A stretch of DNA of 40,925 nt from Bacteroidales bacterium (GCA_024400875.1 JAKSMB010000011.1:1-40925), one strand, 5' to 3'. Counted from the stretch's first letter, positions 18,821 to 28,850 are shown. The notes: generated from the sequence alone by a model not told the origin. A program made the numbers and translations.

Positions 18821-21800
18821 TTAGAAACCATTCAAGTCAGTAGGACGCATTGTGCAGAAGAACTTGAGGGTTCTTTCACCAATACCATCAGCCTTAACGT
18901 GAATAATATAAACACCACCTGCGATAGGAATATTAGCGTGATTCTTCAAATCCCATTGTACATAGGATGTGTTATCACCCTTCGTAAGTGTTCTAATAAG
19001 AGTACCATTTACGGTATAGATAGAAATTGTACATTTTTCAGGAAGGTTTACAATACGTACATAGTTTTCAAGAGCGTTTGACTCATATTGTGAGAAACCA
19101 TAATATGGGTTAGGTACGATATTGATTTCATCGAGCAATGTTTGAACTTCTTCAACGGTTTCAACCTTTGTAGGAACAAGGTTCTTAGTTGTGAACTCAT
19201 ACATTGGGAAACCTTCATTTTGAGAAGCATTAGGAGCAGATTCTACATTTTCGAACCAACGACCTGAATATCTCATGTAAGGACGAGATACACGCAACTT
19301 GATCGTAGCATCAGATGACAACCATTTGTCTTCTTGAAGAAGTGTTGGCATAGCGATGCTTGTCCACATTACGTTGTTGAACAATTGCATCTTCTGTTGC
19401 TTACGCAAGTAGCTGTGGTTTGTATTGCTCTTGAATGAATTGAACTTAGCATTCAACCAAGCACATTCATCGTATGGACCACATTCGTAGTATGGAAGGT
19501 TTGTGCCTTCGATTACACCACCGTGCTGGAAACCGTTTCTTGAAACCATAGTTTCATTATCGTTGTAGTTACGTTTTCTTGAAGAGGTGTTGAAGTACAT
19601 TGAGCAAGTGTTACCATCTGAACCGCAAACGTATACATAGTGACGACCACCATTCAATGGTTCACCGAAGCTGATACCATAAACATCACGGTATTCGTTG
19701 AATCTTGATTCTGACATAGCGATTGGCTCACCTGTTTCTTCATCGAGAATCAATTCACCAGTTTGAAGGTCTTTGTAGAATGCATATACATTTGTTGGGT
19801 TGAAGAGCATATCGTTACCATTGTTCAAAGTATCGAGTGAGTTTTCAGCGAACATAATGTTCAAACGCTCACCTGTTTCAACATTGATAGCATAGCCTGG
19901 GAACCAACCGAAACCTGTAGTACCAGAGTTGTCAGGATTACCATCCTTATCAACAGATGGACAGTTCTTTGGTTCGTGACGGAGGTTCTTGTAGAGTTGA
20001 CCGTTGAACATTTGATCAACTTCAAAGTTATCTTCGCTTGAAGAACCAGCTTCAAGTACGAGAGCTCTTGACCAGAGGCTCTTATCTGGAGTAAGGATAA
20101 TATCTACAGAGTAAACATTAGTCATTGTAGGGTTGTAACCTGGATGAGCAGGAGTTGCACCAAGTGCCTTAACATCATAGTAACCTGATGGGAATGCTTC
20201 ACCTTGTTGATCATCAACTTGCATGTAGCAAGCCTTAGGACCACCGTCATATTGAGAAGCCAATGGATAAGGAGCCCAAGTACCTCTCAAGCAGCTTTCG
20301 AATTGTCCAAGTGGATCGAGGAAGAAACGAGTTGTAGAGTTTTCTTTAAGAGCACCCTTTGGTGACAATACGAAAACGTCTTCAGCACGTACCATCATAT
20401 AATCAGATTCAGCACCATTTTGAGTACCTTCCCAAGTATCCCAAGCACCGGTAGAATATTGACCAGAGTGGATCCAGTTAGATGGATAGTCACCATCCAT
20501 ATCTCTAACACCTGACAACCAGCTGTAGTCGCCAGAGTATTCGATAGTAGCACCTACAAAGTCAACTTGACCATATTTAGTAAGGGTTTGATAAGTATAA
20601 CCGCCTAATGATTCAATATACTCATTAGTTTCATCTTGGTGAACTTGGAAGTTGTAGTTCTTGATAGAAATAGCAATACCTAAGTCGAGGAACAATTCTT
20701 CATTTGTCATGCTAATAGGCATAGCAGCAGTAGAAGTTCTTTCGATACCAAGTTCTGCGAGTTCTTCATCAGTAACTTCATCAGAAATGATCAATTGCCA
20801 TTGTGTGCTATCGTTAACGTCGTTGCTAACTTCGTTAGGTAAGAACTTAACAGTATAATCGTAAGGTTTTACTTGCAATGGGTCAACAACCTTAATGCTC
20901 AAAGGACCGAAGTTGTTCTTGTATTGAACATTGTTGAAAGTATTGTTGAGAAGGATTTGTTCACGGCTTTCATCTGTCATATCCAAGAAGAAACCACCGT
21001 TACCTTGACCTTCGATACGAGTAATCATAGGTTGATCACCATAAACTGCAGTTTGAAGTGCTTCTACAGATTTGTGAGGAACTCCCTTATAAACTTTGAT
21101 ATTACGACGACCAGCGAGATAAGGAGCCTTTTGACCATCGAGATATTCTTGATCAAGTTTGAACTCTTTATAGCAGTTGTAACCGTAAGCAATTACCATG
21201 AAGTAGTATTCCTTATGATTTACAAGCGCTTTATTTGTACCAGTAGCGAATTTATCTTCTGTTACAACGAAGGAGTGAGAGATACCTGTGTTTGAACCGT
21301 TAACCATTTCAGTAGCTACAGAAGTACCGAGAGCTTCATTATAAACCCAGTTGATGATTTGGGAAGCTTCGTTTTCAACGTCGCATTGAGCGATCAACAT
21401 AGCTTTGTCGAGATTGTTAAGGTCAGTTGCACTTACAGCAGCGTCTTTCAATTGATAAATCTGATAACCTTCAAATTTGTATGAACGTTGATCGATAGAA
21501 AGAGAATCTTGGTGAGTTACGATAGAATCTCTTGTGAATACGAGCGTATCAGGAAGACCAGCAGCAGTATATGTGAAAACAGTATCACTTACGCTAATAG
21601 ATTCTGTTCTGGTGATGAACTTCGTGATTTGAGGATCTCTTTCAGTATAAGTTTCATGCCAGTTGTTGCTATTCTTATCTTCGTTAGAGATGTAGAGAAC
21701 GAGTTGATTTTCAAGTTCACGGATTGTCATATCAGGAGCATCAGGACCATCAAGAGTCTTGAAACAGTTTTCGAACAATGATTGACATTTATCATCGGCG

Positions 21801-23488
21801 AGTTTCAAAAGGTTTACAGAAGCCTGTGCACCACCTTGAGAAGCGCGTGCCCATGGAATACCAACGGTAATATAGTTAACAGAACCTGGTTTCAAGGTGA
21901 AAGGACCAGCAGATTGCATAAAACGACGGTCTTCAGGAGCGTTGCCTACGTTTGCTTCAGTCCAACCATCAGCACCATATTGTGCAGAGTTAGGATCAAC
22001 ACCTTTGGTACCCCAGTTACAAACGTCAGTCATAGCAGGGAACATAAAGTCACAATCAGGACCATTAGCACCATTGGTAGCATGAGCATTTGCACCATAT
22101 TTCATCTTAGTATTATCTCTCCAAATACCTTGAAGCATATTATAATACTCGAATGCAACACTTGGGTCACCCGTTACAGAACTATTATTGTTGTGATATA
22201 CGAATCGTCTCATACCGAAACGTTCATTATCAACGATACCGTCACCGAAGTTTACACCATTGATAGCCATCTGATCGAATTCATCGTTCAAGAAACGAGC
22301 ACAATAGCCAGGATAAGAAGCACTATCGGCGTAGAACTTAGGGTTATCTCTACCATCAGCATCCATATAAGGACCTTGGAAGAAGTCAACACCTACTGCA
22401 GGTGGTTGGTCACCGTAAGCTTCGATTTGACCGAAACCATCGATATTAGAACCATTGTAGCAATAACCAAGACCACGAGCAACGTCACAACCTACGTAGT
22501 CGTCCTTTGCATAACCCAAGTCAGGGTCAACCCATTGTGAGAAATAGGTGTTGGTCAAAGTATAAGTAGAACGGTTGATGATTTCATATGAGTAGAATGT
22601 CATGTTGTTCAACTCGTTGTTGGTGGAGAAACCAAAAGCTTGGCCACGGATTTCAAGACCGATAGGGCTACCTTGAGATTCAGTGTGAGCACCACCGTTA
22701 TCGTTGAAGATCCAGAACAAGGTTTCATCACCTTTCAGAACGTGGTCAGAATAAATCATACCATTTGAGTTCTGCCAGTTGTCACCATAATAATAAAGGT
22801 CTTCTGGAGTACGAGGGAGAGCATGAGCAGCTGCAAGAGCAATGTTATCTTCAGTCCAAGGACAAAGATCATTGTTAATATCATAGTAAGGATAGTCACC
22901 GTTTTCAGGATCGTATTCACCATTTTCATTAACATCCTTGAAAGGAGCGAGATAGTAGGAATAACCTTCATCACCATGAGCAGGCCAGTTAGCAATGCTT
23001 GAAGGCATTACATAACCAGAAGTACCGTGACCAGAAATGTGTTGGTCAACTTCTGCGCGAGTAATTTTGAAGTGTTTATCGAACTTAGAACAAATAGATT
23101 GGGAAGTACCAGCACCAGAGATTTTCAATGGACCAGTCCAATAGTCATCACCAACTTGTCTGAAACGAACGGCAGCGAGTTTAAGCTGACCATTAGCATC
23201 ACGACCACCAATCCACAAACCGGCACTAAACATAGAGGTATGACCAGAGCCTACAGGAACTTCGTATTCAGCGACTTCCTTAAACCACATTGTACCACCT
23301 GTTTCGATATATGCACGGACATTGTTAACCGTAAGCTCGTTAGAACTTGCGGCCGGAAGGCAAGTTGCAGATTCTGCCTTCGCCGAGGAAGATTTACGTA
23401 CAACTCCTTTGCATTTCTCAGCGTGCACAGATCCTGCGATCATACACGCCATAAGGAGCGTCAAGCAGAAAATTTTGTTGTTTTTCAT
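18821..23488 (-). CDS. Very large putative T9SS cargo / surface protein with C-terminal sorting-like domain
   Basis: This 1555-residue secreted protein has a signal peptide of about 23 residues (LLMACMIAGSVHA, then E). An aspartate-rich, calcium-loop-like segment DVNENGEYDPENGDYP occurs at 185-200. Around it are blocks I recognise from large uncharacterised Bacteroidota proteins, such as ETLFWIFNDNGGAHTE and GVDFFQGPYMDADG. The last 100 residues resemble a type A T9SS sorting domain: IVPNPYYG, then VRIVNLPEKCTISIYTVNG, then GGVYIIHVKADG. Unusually the protein continues with FFCTMRPTDLNGF, including a cysteine ten residues from the end (about 1545). No enzymatic domain is recognised. It lies between a TonB receptor (26-nt spacer) and a PorV-like gene (30-nt spacer). 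The predicted role is a surface or S-layer-like structural or binding protein; this is inference. Confidence 0.8.
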   Translation of the reverse strand: MKNNKIFCLTLLMACMIAGSVHAEKCKGVVRKSSSAKAESATCLPAASSNELTVNNVRAYIETGGTMWFKEVAEYEVPVGSGHTSMFSAGLWIGGRDANGQLKLAAVRFRQVGDDYWTGPLKISGAGTSQSICSKFDKHFKITRAEVDQHISGHGTSGYVMPSSIANWPAHGDEGYSYYLAPFKDVNENGEYDPENGDYPYYDINNDLCPWTEDNIALAAAHALPRTPEDLYYYGDNWQNSNGMIYSDHVLKGDETLFWIFNDNGGAHTESQGSPIGLEIRGQAFGFSTNNELNNMTFYSYEIINRSTYTLTNTYFSQWVDPDLGYAKDDYVGCDVARGLGYCYNGSNIDGFGQIEAYGDQPPAVGVDFFQGPYMDADGRDNPKFYADSASYPGYCARFLNDEFDQMAINGVNFGDGIVDNERFGMRRFVYHNNNSSVTGDPSVAFEYYNMLQGIWRDNTKMKYGANAHATNGANGPDCDFMFPAMTDVCNWGTKGVDPNSAQYGADGWTEANVGNAPEDRRFMQSAGPFTLKPGSVNYITVGIPWARASQGGAQASVNLLKLADDKCQSLFENCFKTLDGPDAPDMTIRELENQLVLYISNEDKNSNNWHETYTERDPQITKFITRTESISVSDTVFTYTAAGLPDTLVFTRDSIVTHQDSLSIDQRSYKFEGYQIYQLKDAAVSATDLNNLDKAMLIAQCDVENEASQIINWVYNEALGTSVATEMVNGSNTGISHSFVVTEDKFATGTNKALVNHKEYYFMVIAYGYNCYKEFKLDQEYLDGQKAPYLAGRRNIKVYKGVPHKSVEALQTAVYGDQPMITRIEGQGNGGFFLDMTDESREQILLNNTFNNVQYKNNFGPLSIKVVDPLQVKPYDYTVKFLPNEVSNDVNDSTQWQLIISDEVTDEELAELGIERTSTAAMPISMTNEELFLDLGIAISIKNYNFQVHQDETNEYIESLGGYTYQTLTKYGQVDFVGATIEYSGDYSWLSGVRDMDGDYPSNWIHSGQYSTGAWDTWEGTQNGAESDYMMVRAEDVFVLSPKGALKENSTTRFFLDPLGQFESCLRGTWAPYPLASQYDGGPKACYMQVDDQQGEAFPSGYYDVKALGATPAHPGYNPTMTNVYSVDIILTPDKSLWSRALVLEAGSSSEDNFEVDQMFNGQLYKNLRHEPKNCPSVDKDGNPDNSGTTGFGWFPGYAINVETGERLNIMFAENSLDTLNNGNDMLFNPTNVYAFYKDLQTGELILDEETGEPIAMSESRFNEYRDVYGISFGEPLNGGRHYVYVCGSDGNTCSMYFNTSSRKRNYNDNETMVSRNGFQHGGVIEGTNLPYYECGPYDECAWLNAKFNSFKSNTNHSYLRKQQKMQLFNNVMWTSIAMPTLLQEDKWLSSDATIKLRVSRPYMRYSGRWFENVESAPNASQNEGFPMYEFTTKNLVPTKVETVEEVQTLLDEINIVPNPYYGFSQYESNALENYVRIVNLPEKCTISIYTVNGTLIRTLTKGDNTSYVQWDLKNHANIPIAGGVYIIHVKADGIGERTLKFFCTMRPTDLNGF

Positions 23489-23514
23489 ATATCTATCTTT
23501 TTTATTTCAAACTA

Positions 23515-26500
23515 TTAAAAACCGAAGGTAACACCTAAGCTTGCGCGGAATGGGCGGCTGTAGTTGTAAGGAGTTTGAATTCTCATTTGATAATAGTTCG
23601 TGAATGAAGGAACATAAATCTGAGAATTGATAGCCTGTTGATATTCAGCAGCTGAGAGGTAACCATCGTCGTCTGGGTTGCCAGTGTAGTCATATACAGA
23701 AACTACGTTCTTGAAGTTGAACAAGTTCTGGATTTCAAGATATACTGACAAGTAACCTGGTTTTGCAGATTTAGCGTGACCGTCTTTATCCTTAGCATTC
23801 TTGTTCAAGTTGAATACGAAAGATTTGTCGATACGAAGGTCGCATTGATATTGCCAAGGTTTGTTAGAACCGTTGATAGAACCAGCCAAACGAGAAGAAC
23901 CACCGAGACCGAGAGCAGAATAAGGTGTGCTTGAACGGCTGTAAGGAGTACCTGAACCAGCAGAGAACAACAATGAGAAGCCAGTGTTAGCCAACCATTG
24001 AATATCCTTTGTAGTAGGTGTACCATCAACCATAACAGTCTTGTGAGCTACAGGACCTTCATAAGAAGCACCATCGTCGAAGCGGTAATCTAAGTTAACA
24101 CCAATCTTATGTCTTTGGTCGAATGAGAGGTTAGTAAGAGTTCTCAAGTTAGGTTGACCAGCAGCCAAGATTGACAATTGAGATGTTGTACCGGAACCAG
24201 TACCCTTAGCATATTGCAACGTGTAGCTTGCATTGAGAGTGAGGTTCTTTGTTCTGTTCATTCTGTAAGAGAATGTGAAACCTTGAACGGTACCGAAGTC
24301 AATATTTTGATAAGAATAATAAGTGTTCGGATACGCACCTGAGAAACGGTATGATTGGATTTGGTTACGTTTTTCAGAATAGTAAGCACAAATACTGATA
24401 GCAGACTTAGCACCAACTTTTTGTCTGAAACCGATTTCGTAATCGATACTCTGTTGAGGTTTCAAGTTCGGGTTGTTAACAATGTAAGAAGCAGAGTTAC
24501 GTTTTGCGATGAACAAGTAATCAACAGGAGAGATTTGAAGGTTAGTAGGACGAGAAGTAATGATGTTATAGTGTGCGTAGAACAATGAGTTGTCAGATAC
24601 TGGGAATGAGAATGACAAACGAGGCATTACAGACCATTGAGCCTTGTAATCACCGAATGCTGAAGATTCTACCTTTGTAATGCTTGTAGGATCCAATTCG
24701 TTTTTCAAGATAGGACCATTAACATACAATGACAATTCATCTTCTGGGTCGGTAGTTTCCTGACCAGCAGCATTGTACCAAGTGTCACCACTACGATAAC
24801 CAACGATAGAAGCAGAATTGAAACCATCACCTTGGATGTCAGCTTCACTCATATAAGTATCGTTACCAGAGTAATAAACTACCCAATTGTCTTCAGCGTT
24901 AGCTGCGAATTGGATACGAGAGTCTGGGTTTTGTTTTTGATAGATGTTCTGAAGTTCGCCAACTGTATAAGCAGAACGGAACAAATAAGGATCTTTCAAA
25001 ACTTGTTGGTTAGCATCGAAACGGTCAACACGTACACCGACGTTGAACAACAAAGAGCTGATAGAGAATTTATCTTGGAGATAGAATGCCATGTAGATTG
25101 GTTCGTATGCACCAATGTTATAATTACCGGAACCATCGAAGAAGTCTTCAATTGTAGTTTTCTTACGAGTAGTCTTACCTGTATAGTCATAACCATAGTA
25201 GCTTACCAATGAACTTGTACCGGAAGAGGTACCGAGCAACAATTCTTCAGCAGAGAACAAATCAACGCTATAAGTACTTGGATCATAGCTGTCGATGTCA
25301 ATCCAGTCGTCACCATTAGGATCTAAGCCCAATGCATTACGAAGGTTGCGGTCGAATGCAGTTTGGTCATCCAAGCTGATCAAACGGTTATAATCAACAT
25401 AGATTTCTTCACCATTGTCAGTAATGATAGGATTGTCTTTATCCAACTCACCGATGTGAGAGTTAGCTTCGTTTCTCATGAGAGTCCACAAAGTAACAGG
25501 AGCAAGACCATAACCACGGTATGTCAATTTTTCGAAGTCGAAACCGAATTTCAATTCGTGGTTTTTCAAGTTCATTGAAAGACTTGCCTTAGCAGCAAAT
25601 TGTTCAGATTGTGATTTGCTATAACCATTGGATACAACACCTGGAGAAGAGTACAGACCATAGATAGCATCTGCACCATCACCATTACGAAGAGCACCAA
25701 ACTGTTGATATACGTCAAGGTCGATTGGTACTGCTGTTGAACCAGCATAATCATAATAAGCGTTGTTATATACAAAGTTATCAAGGAAGTTCAATGTGTA
25801 TTGTGAAAGGATTGGGTTCACATTGTAGTTAGGATTGATTTGGAATGTTACGATTGAATCGTACCAGCCTTGGAATTCATAAGCATTGTAAAGTCTCCAA
25901 GGTACACTGTCAACCATAATTTCCAATTCATCGTTATATTGGTAACTCTTAACCTTTGTAGTATTGAATTTACCAATGTAACCATATTCGAAGATTCTGT
26001 CTTGATGTTGAGCAGAATATGACAAAGAGTTAGCACGATAGTAGCTGAAGTTAATGTCATACATTACATTCTTCAAAGCAGCCTTACCTGTTGTATCTGT
26101 AAATACACGGTGATTCAATTTTGCATTCAAACGGAACATGTTGCTCTTTGAGAAAGCAATACTTTCTGGGTTGAACAGAGCAACTGATTCACTCCAAGAG
26201 TTACCTGTAGAATGTTCATAAGTACCTGTTACAGAGAAACGCATATTGTGTTTCTTGCCAAGTGTGAAGTCTAATTTCAAAGAACCGAGGTAGTTCCAAC
26301 CACCAGCATTCTTTCTTACGCGTTGTTTGTGGAATGATTCGCTTGTCAAATAGGCAGCTTCCTGATACCAAGCACCGAATTCTGTTGTGCTATAACGAAG
26401 AGGATTAGCAATGATAGCGTCAATAACGTCATCATTAGCCACCCATGTACCACCTCTTGCAGGGGAACCATCGTGTGTGTAGGAAACTTCACCACTGAAC

Positions 26501-27315
26501 AAGAAACCAACACGTGTTGGGTCAGTTTTCTTTTTACCTTTTACCAGCGGACCAGAGAGGGATACAGCACCCAAGAAGTTGTTGTAACCATCTACAGAAC
26601 CTCTTAATTCAGCAGAACCATGGAATTCCTTAGGAGCAGATTTTGTTGTAATGACGGTAAATGATGTACCATCACCATACTCTGCAGGGATACCACCTTG
26701 GATCAACTGAGCCTCTTCGATAGAAGACATTGCAACACCAGCATTACCGCGGATACGAACACCGTCGACGATAGTTTGTTGACCATCAGAACGGTTACCA
26801 CGGACAGCACCCATGTTACCATCACCATCGACAGACACACCTTCGAGGTTAGCCAGTGCCTTTGACACTGAACGACCTGGTGTCGTCTTAAGGTTCTCAC
26901 CACTGATACGAGTCGTAGAACTCGTGTTATCAGGGTCAAATGTAGGCGGTTCGTATGTAATCACAACCTCTTCCAAGTCACTGGAACAGTCAATTGTGAA
27001 GTCTACGAACATGACCTGACTAGAAGCAACTTGTACACCAGTCTTTCTAACTGATTTCTTACAAGTCATCTGAGCATCGGCAACCAAATCATAGGTACCG
27101 AGTTCAACACCGAACATAGAATAATCACCCTTGTCATCAGCCATAGCCATGTTCAAGACCTTGTCACCGCTTTGAAGGAGAACTCTGGTGTATGCCAAAG
27201 GTTCGCCACTCTGGTCAGTAACTTTACCTTTAATGGTAGAAGTCTGAGCAAATGCTACGCTTACGAGAAGAACGATCACTCCAAGTGTAGAGAGTAATTT
27301 TTTAACCATAGCCAT
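23515..27315 (-). CDS. TonB-dependent outer-membrane receptor with N-terminal carboxypeptidase-regulatory-like domain
   Basis: This 1266-residue receptor has a signal peptide (LLSTLGVIVLLVSVAFAQ). A CarboxypepD_reg-like beta domain covers about residues 25-100 (TIKGKVTDQSGEPLAYTRV). The plug domain follows, with TTRISGENLKTTPGRSVSKAL, TIVDGVRIRG and IQGGIPAEYGDG. A long 22-strand-type barrel ends in GVTFGF with a terminal Phe, as expected for BAM-inserted proteins. It would import or move a ligand in a TonB-dependent way. No SusD partner is next to it. Instead it is followed by the 1555-residue putative T9SS cargo and a PorV-like protein, so it is not a standard polysaccharide-utilisation pair. 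A promoter candidate lies at 27346-27376. Alternative start MVKK two codons later is possible. Confidence 0.92.
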   Translation of the reverse strand: MAMVKKLLSTLGVIVLLVSVAFAQTSTIKGKVTDQSGEPLAYTRVLLQSGDKVLNMAMADDKGDYSMFGVELGTYDLVADAQMTCKKSVRKTGVQVASSQVMFVDFTIDCSSDLEEVVITYEPPTFDPDNTSSTTRISGENLKTTPGRSVSKALANLEGVSVDGDGNMGAVRGNRSDGQQTIVDGVRIRGNAGVAMSSIEEAQLIQGGIPAEYGDGTSFTVITTKSAPKEFHGSAELRGSVDGYNNFLGAVSLSGPLVKGKKKTDPTRVGFLFSGEVSYTHDGSPARGGTWVANDDVIDAIIANPLRYSTTEFGAWYQEAAYLTSESFHKQRVRKNAGGWNYLGSLKLDFTLGKKHNMRFSVTGTYEHSTGNSWSESVALFNPESIAFSKSNMFRLNAKLNHRVFTDTTGKAALKNVMYDINFSYYRANSLSYSAQHQDRIFEYGYIGKFNTTKVKSYQYNDELEIMVDSVPWRLYNAYEFQGWYDSIVTFQINPNYNVNPILSQYTLNFLDNFVYNNAYYDYAGSTAVPIDLDVYQQFGALRNGDGADAIYGLYSSPGVVSNGYSKSQSEQFAAKASLSMNLKNHELKFGFDFEKLTYRGYGLAPVTLWTLMRNEANSHIGELDKDNPIITDNGEEIYVDYNRLISLDDQTAFDRNLRNALGLDPNGDDWIDIDSYDPSTYSVDLFSAEELLLGTSSGTSSLVSYYGYDYTGKTTRKKTTIEDFFDGSGNYNIGAYEPIYMAFYLQDKFSISSLLFNVGVRVDRFDANQQVLKDPYLFRSAYTVGELQNIYQKQNPDSRIQFAANAEDNWVVYYSGNDTYMSEADIQGDGFNSASIVGYRSGDTWYNAAGQETTDPEDELSLYVNGPILKNELDPTSITKVESSAFGDYKAQWSVMPRLSFSFPVSDNSLFYAHYNIITSRPTNLQISPVDYLFIAKRNSASYIVNNPNLKPQQSIDYEIGFRQKVGAKSAISICAYYSEKRNQIQSYRFSGAYPNTYYSYQNIDFGTVQGFTFSYRMNRTKNLTLNASYTLQYAKGTGSGTTSQLSILAAGQPNLRTLTNLSFDQRHKIGVNLDYRFDDGASYEGPVAHKTVMVDGTPTTKDIQWLANTGFSLLFSAGSGTPYSRSSTPYSALGLGGSSRLAGSINGSNKPWQYQCDLRIDKSFVFNLNKNAKDKDGHAKSAKPGYLSVYLEIQNLFNFKNVVSVYDYTGNPDDDGYLSAAEYQQAINSQIYVPSFTNYYQMRIQTPYNYSRPFRASLGVTFGF

Positions 27316-27345
27316 TAATTTATATTAAACATTAATCTATTTTAT

Positions 27346-27376
27346 GCAATATATTTTGGGCGGCTAAATTAACAAA
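27346..27376 (-). promoter_or_regulatory. Promoter candidate for the receptor / surface-protein / PorV-like operon
   Basis: On the minus strand a TTTG (27376-27373) is followed after 19 nt by TATATTGC (27353-27346), one mismatch to TAnnTTTG. This is the Bacteroidota housekeeping promoter layout. The ATG of the receptor is at 27315, leaving a leader of about 25 nt. Confidence 0.55.
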
Positions 27377-27432
27377 AATTTCCTTAGCCTCAACCCATTT
27401 AAAAACATTAAATTCAAATAACTACTACTTAA

Positions 27433-27816
27433 TTAGTTATATTTTCTCTTTAGAATCTCCGAGTATATCACCCCCTTCACCAACTCGTCCTTGTCAAACG
27501 ACAAATCAGTGGGGGCTTCTTGTTCTATTTCAATAGTTTGCGCACTTTTATCAACAGCTGAATGTTCTTGGATTTTGTCCTTTTCAAAGCTAAAATCATC
27601 CGACTCATAAGTGAAATATTCTTGCGAATTGTCGGGGTTGGAACCAACATTTTGGAAATCGGATTCCATTTCCAGCGCATCCTCTTCAAAGGGATCTTCC
27701 TCCTCCAGCACAGGTCTCGAAGTTGATAAATTCTTCGCCTTTTCTCTTTTTGATTTCACTATGACAGGCACCAGCCATATCACCAGCATTAACAATACAC
27801 TTAAAAACTCTTTCAT
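27433..27816 (-). CDS. Small membrane-anchored acidic protein, unknown function
   Basis: I do not recognise this 127-residue protein. A single N-terminal hydrophobic segment (FLSVLLMLVIWLVPVIV) is followed at once by a basic cluster (KSKREKAK), the usual sign of an N-out, C-in anchor. The rest is strongly acidic and polar (EEEDPFEEDALEME), low in complexity and probably disordered. It ends with a short possible helix (DELVKGVIYSEILKRKYN). It is the last gene after the YihY/BrkB gene, with a 32-nt spacer of almost pure A/T. A scaffold or adaptor role is possible, but nothing shows it. Confidence 0.7.
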   Translation of the reverse strand: MKEFLSVLLMLVIWLVPVIVKSKREKAKNLSTSRPVLEEEDPFEEDALEMESDFQNVGSNPDNSQEYFTYESDDFSFEKDKIQEHSAVDKSAQTIEIEQEAPTDLSFDKDELVKGVIYSEILKRKYN

Positions 27817-27848
27817 ATAGATATAATAATTATATTGTATATATAATA

Positions 27849-28850
27849 TTATTGTTGAATTATTTTTATTATTTCATCTGTTTCATCTGAACCATTTTCA
27901 ACGGCTTTCTCCTTAGCCTTAGCTATACTAATGTTCAGTTCAAAGCCTATCAGAAATATCAGCGAGCTCCAGTTTATCCACAACAAGACTCCGAACAACG
28001 CGCCGAGAGAGCCATATATCAGGTTATAGTTCGAAAAGTTTCTGAAAAACAGATTTAAAACCCACAATAAAATGACCATCAAAATAGTTGCCGTAGAGGA
28101 ACCTGCGGAGAAAAATCTATAATGCTTCTTGTGTACTGGTGATAAGTAATACAATATGCTGATCAAAAAATACAGTGCAGCATACGTAATGACCCACTTA
28201 ACTATATGTACAATAGACGTATACAATTTTTCAGATGCTTGAACAGTGTTATGAATATCATTCAATATCACCGATGACACAATAAACACACCCGCCACAA
28301 TCAGCATCACAAAGAATACGATGATCATTATAGCTGCACTCAGCAATAACTGCTTCGGAAAGGATCGTCGTTCATCATTCAGATAGGAAACGTTCGTTGC
28401 AGCCAACAAACCATTGCAACAAAGTATGGTAAAATAGATACCTAAAACAAACATCAAGGCCGACAAAGTTCCATTTTGCTGGATAACCACTCCTGTAATC
28501 ACCTCCTCTACAGCAGGCCAAGCGTAAGTTGGGATAAGTGACTGCAACATCGAAATAATGGATTCATGGACACCTGCTCCCAGAAAGGAAATGACTGAGA
28601 AAAAGGCAATTACCATCGGAATAAGCGCAGCAAAAACACGATAGGTAAGAGCAGCCGAACGTTGAAACACGATTCCTTTTCCCATCGACTGGAAGAAGAA
28701 ATCCATCACATTGTATATGGGAATATGCTGGAAACCAGGCAATGAGAAGGTTTTTGATTTGCGTATCAAATTTCCCAAAAATGGCACTTTCTCCAAATCC
28801 GAACCCCAGATTCTCAGTCTTCGTCTAAGTCTACTTATATCTATCAGCAT
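27849..28850 (-). CDS. YihY/BrkB-family inner-membrane protein
   Basis: This 333-residue polytopic protein belongs to the YihY (formerly ribonuclease BN) family. It has about six membrane spans, with the family-typical stretches FQRSAALTYRVFAALIPMVIAF, here the first span, and GSLGALFGVLLWINWSSLIFLIGFELN in the last. Older annotations as RNase BN are not supported for this family; the function is unknown, and transport or envelope roles have been suggested. Its start codon directly abuts the stop of the DUF748 gene, with no spacer, so the two are probably translated together. The C-terminus is short and charged. Confidence 0.9.
   Translation of the reverse strand: MLIDISRLRRRLRIWGSDLEKVPFLGNLIRKSKTFSLPGFQHIPIYNVMDFFFQSMGKGIVFQRSAALTYRVFAALIPMVIAFFSVISFLGAGVHESIISMLQSLIPTYAWPAVEEVITGVVIQQNGTLSALMFVLGIYFTILCCNGLLAATNVSYLNDERRSFPKQLLLSAAIMIIVFFVMLIVAGVFIVSSVILNDIHNTVQASEKLYTSIVHIVKWVITYAALYFLISILYYLSPVHKKHYRFFSAGSSTATILMVILLWVLNLFFRNFSNYNLIYGSLGALFGVLLWINWSSLIFLIGFELNISIAKAKEKAVENGSDETDEIIKIIQQ

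Noticed and set aside
21782..22540. 252-codon open frame on the plus strand
   Set aside because: It is antisense to the 1555-residue gene, has no recognisable domain and reflects that gene's codon use. The same holds for open frames at 11637-12404, 3228-3866 and 36900-37568 (minus).
27817..27848. AT-only spacer as a terminator or promoter
   Set aside because: Pure A/T alternation gives chance pairing; no consensus element was found.
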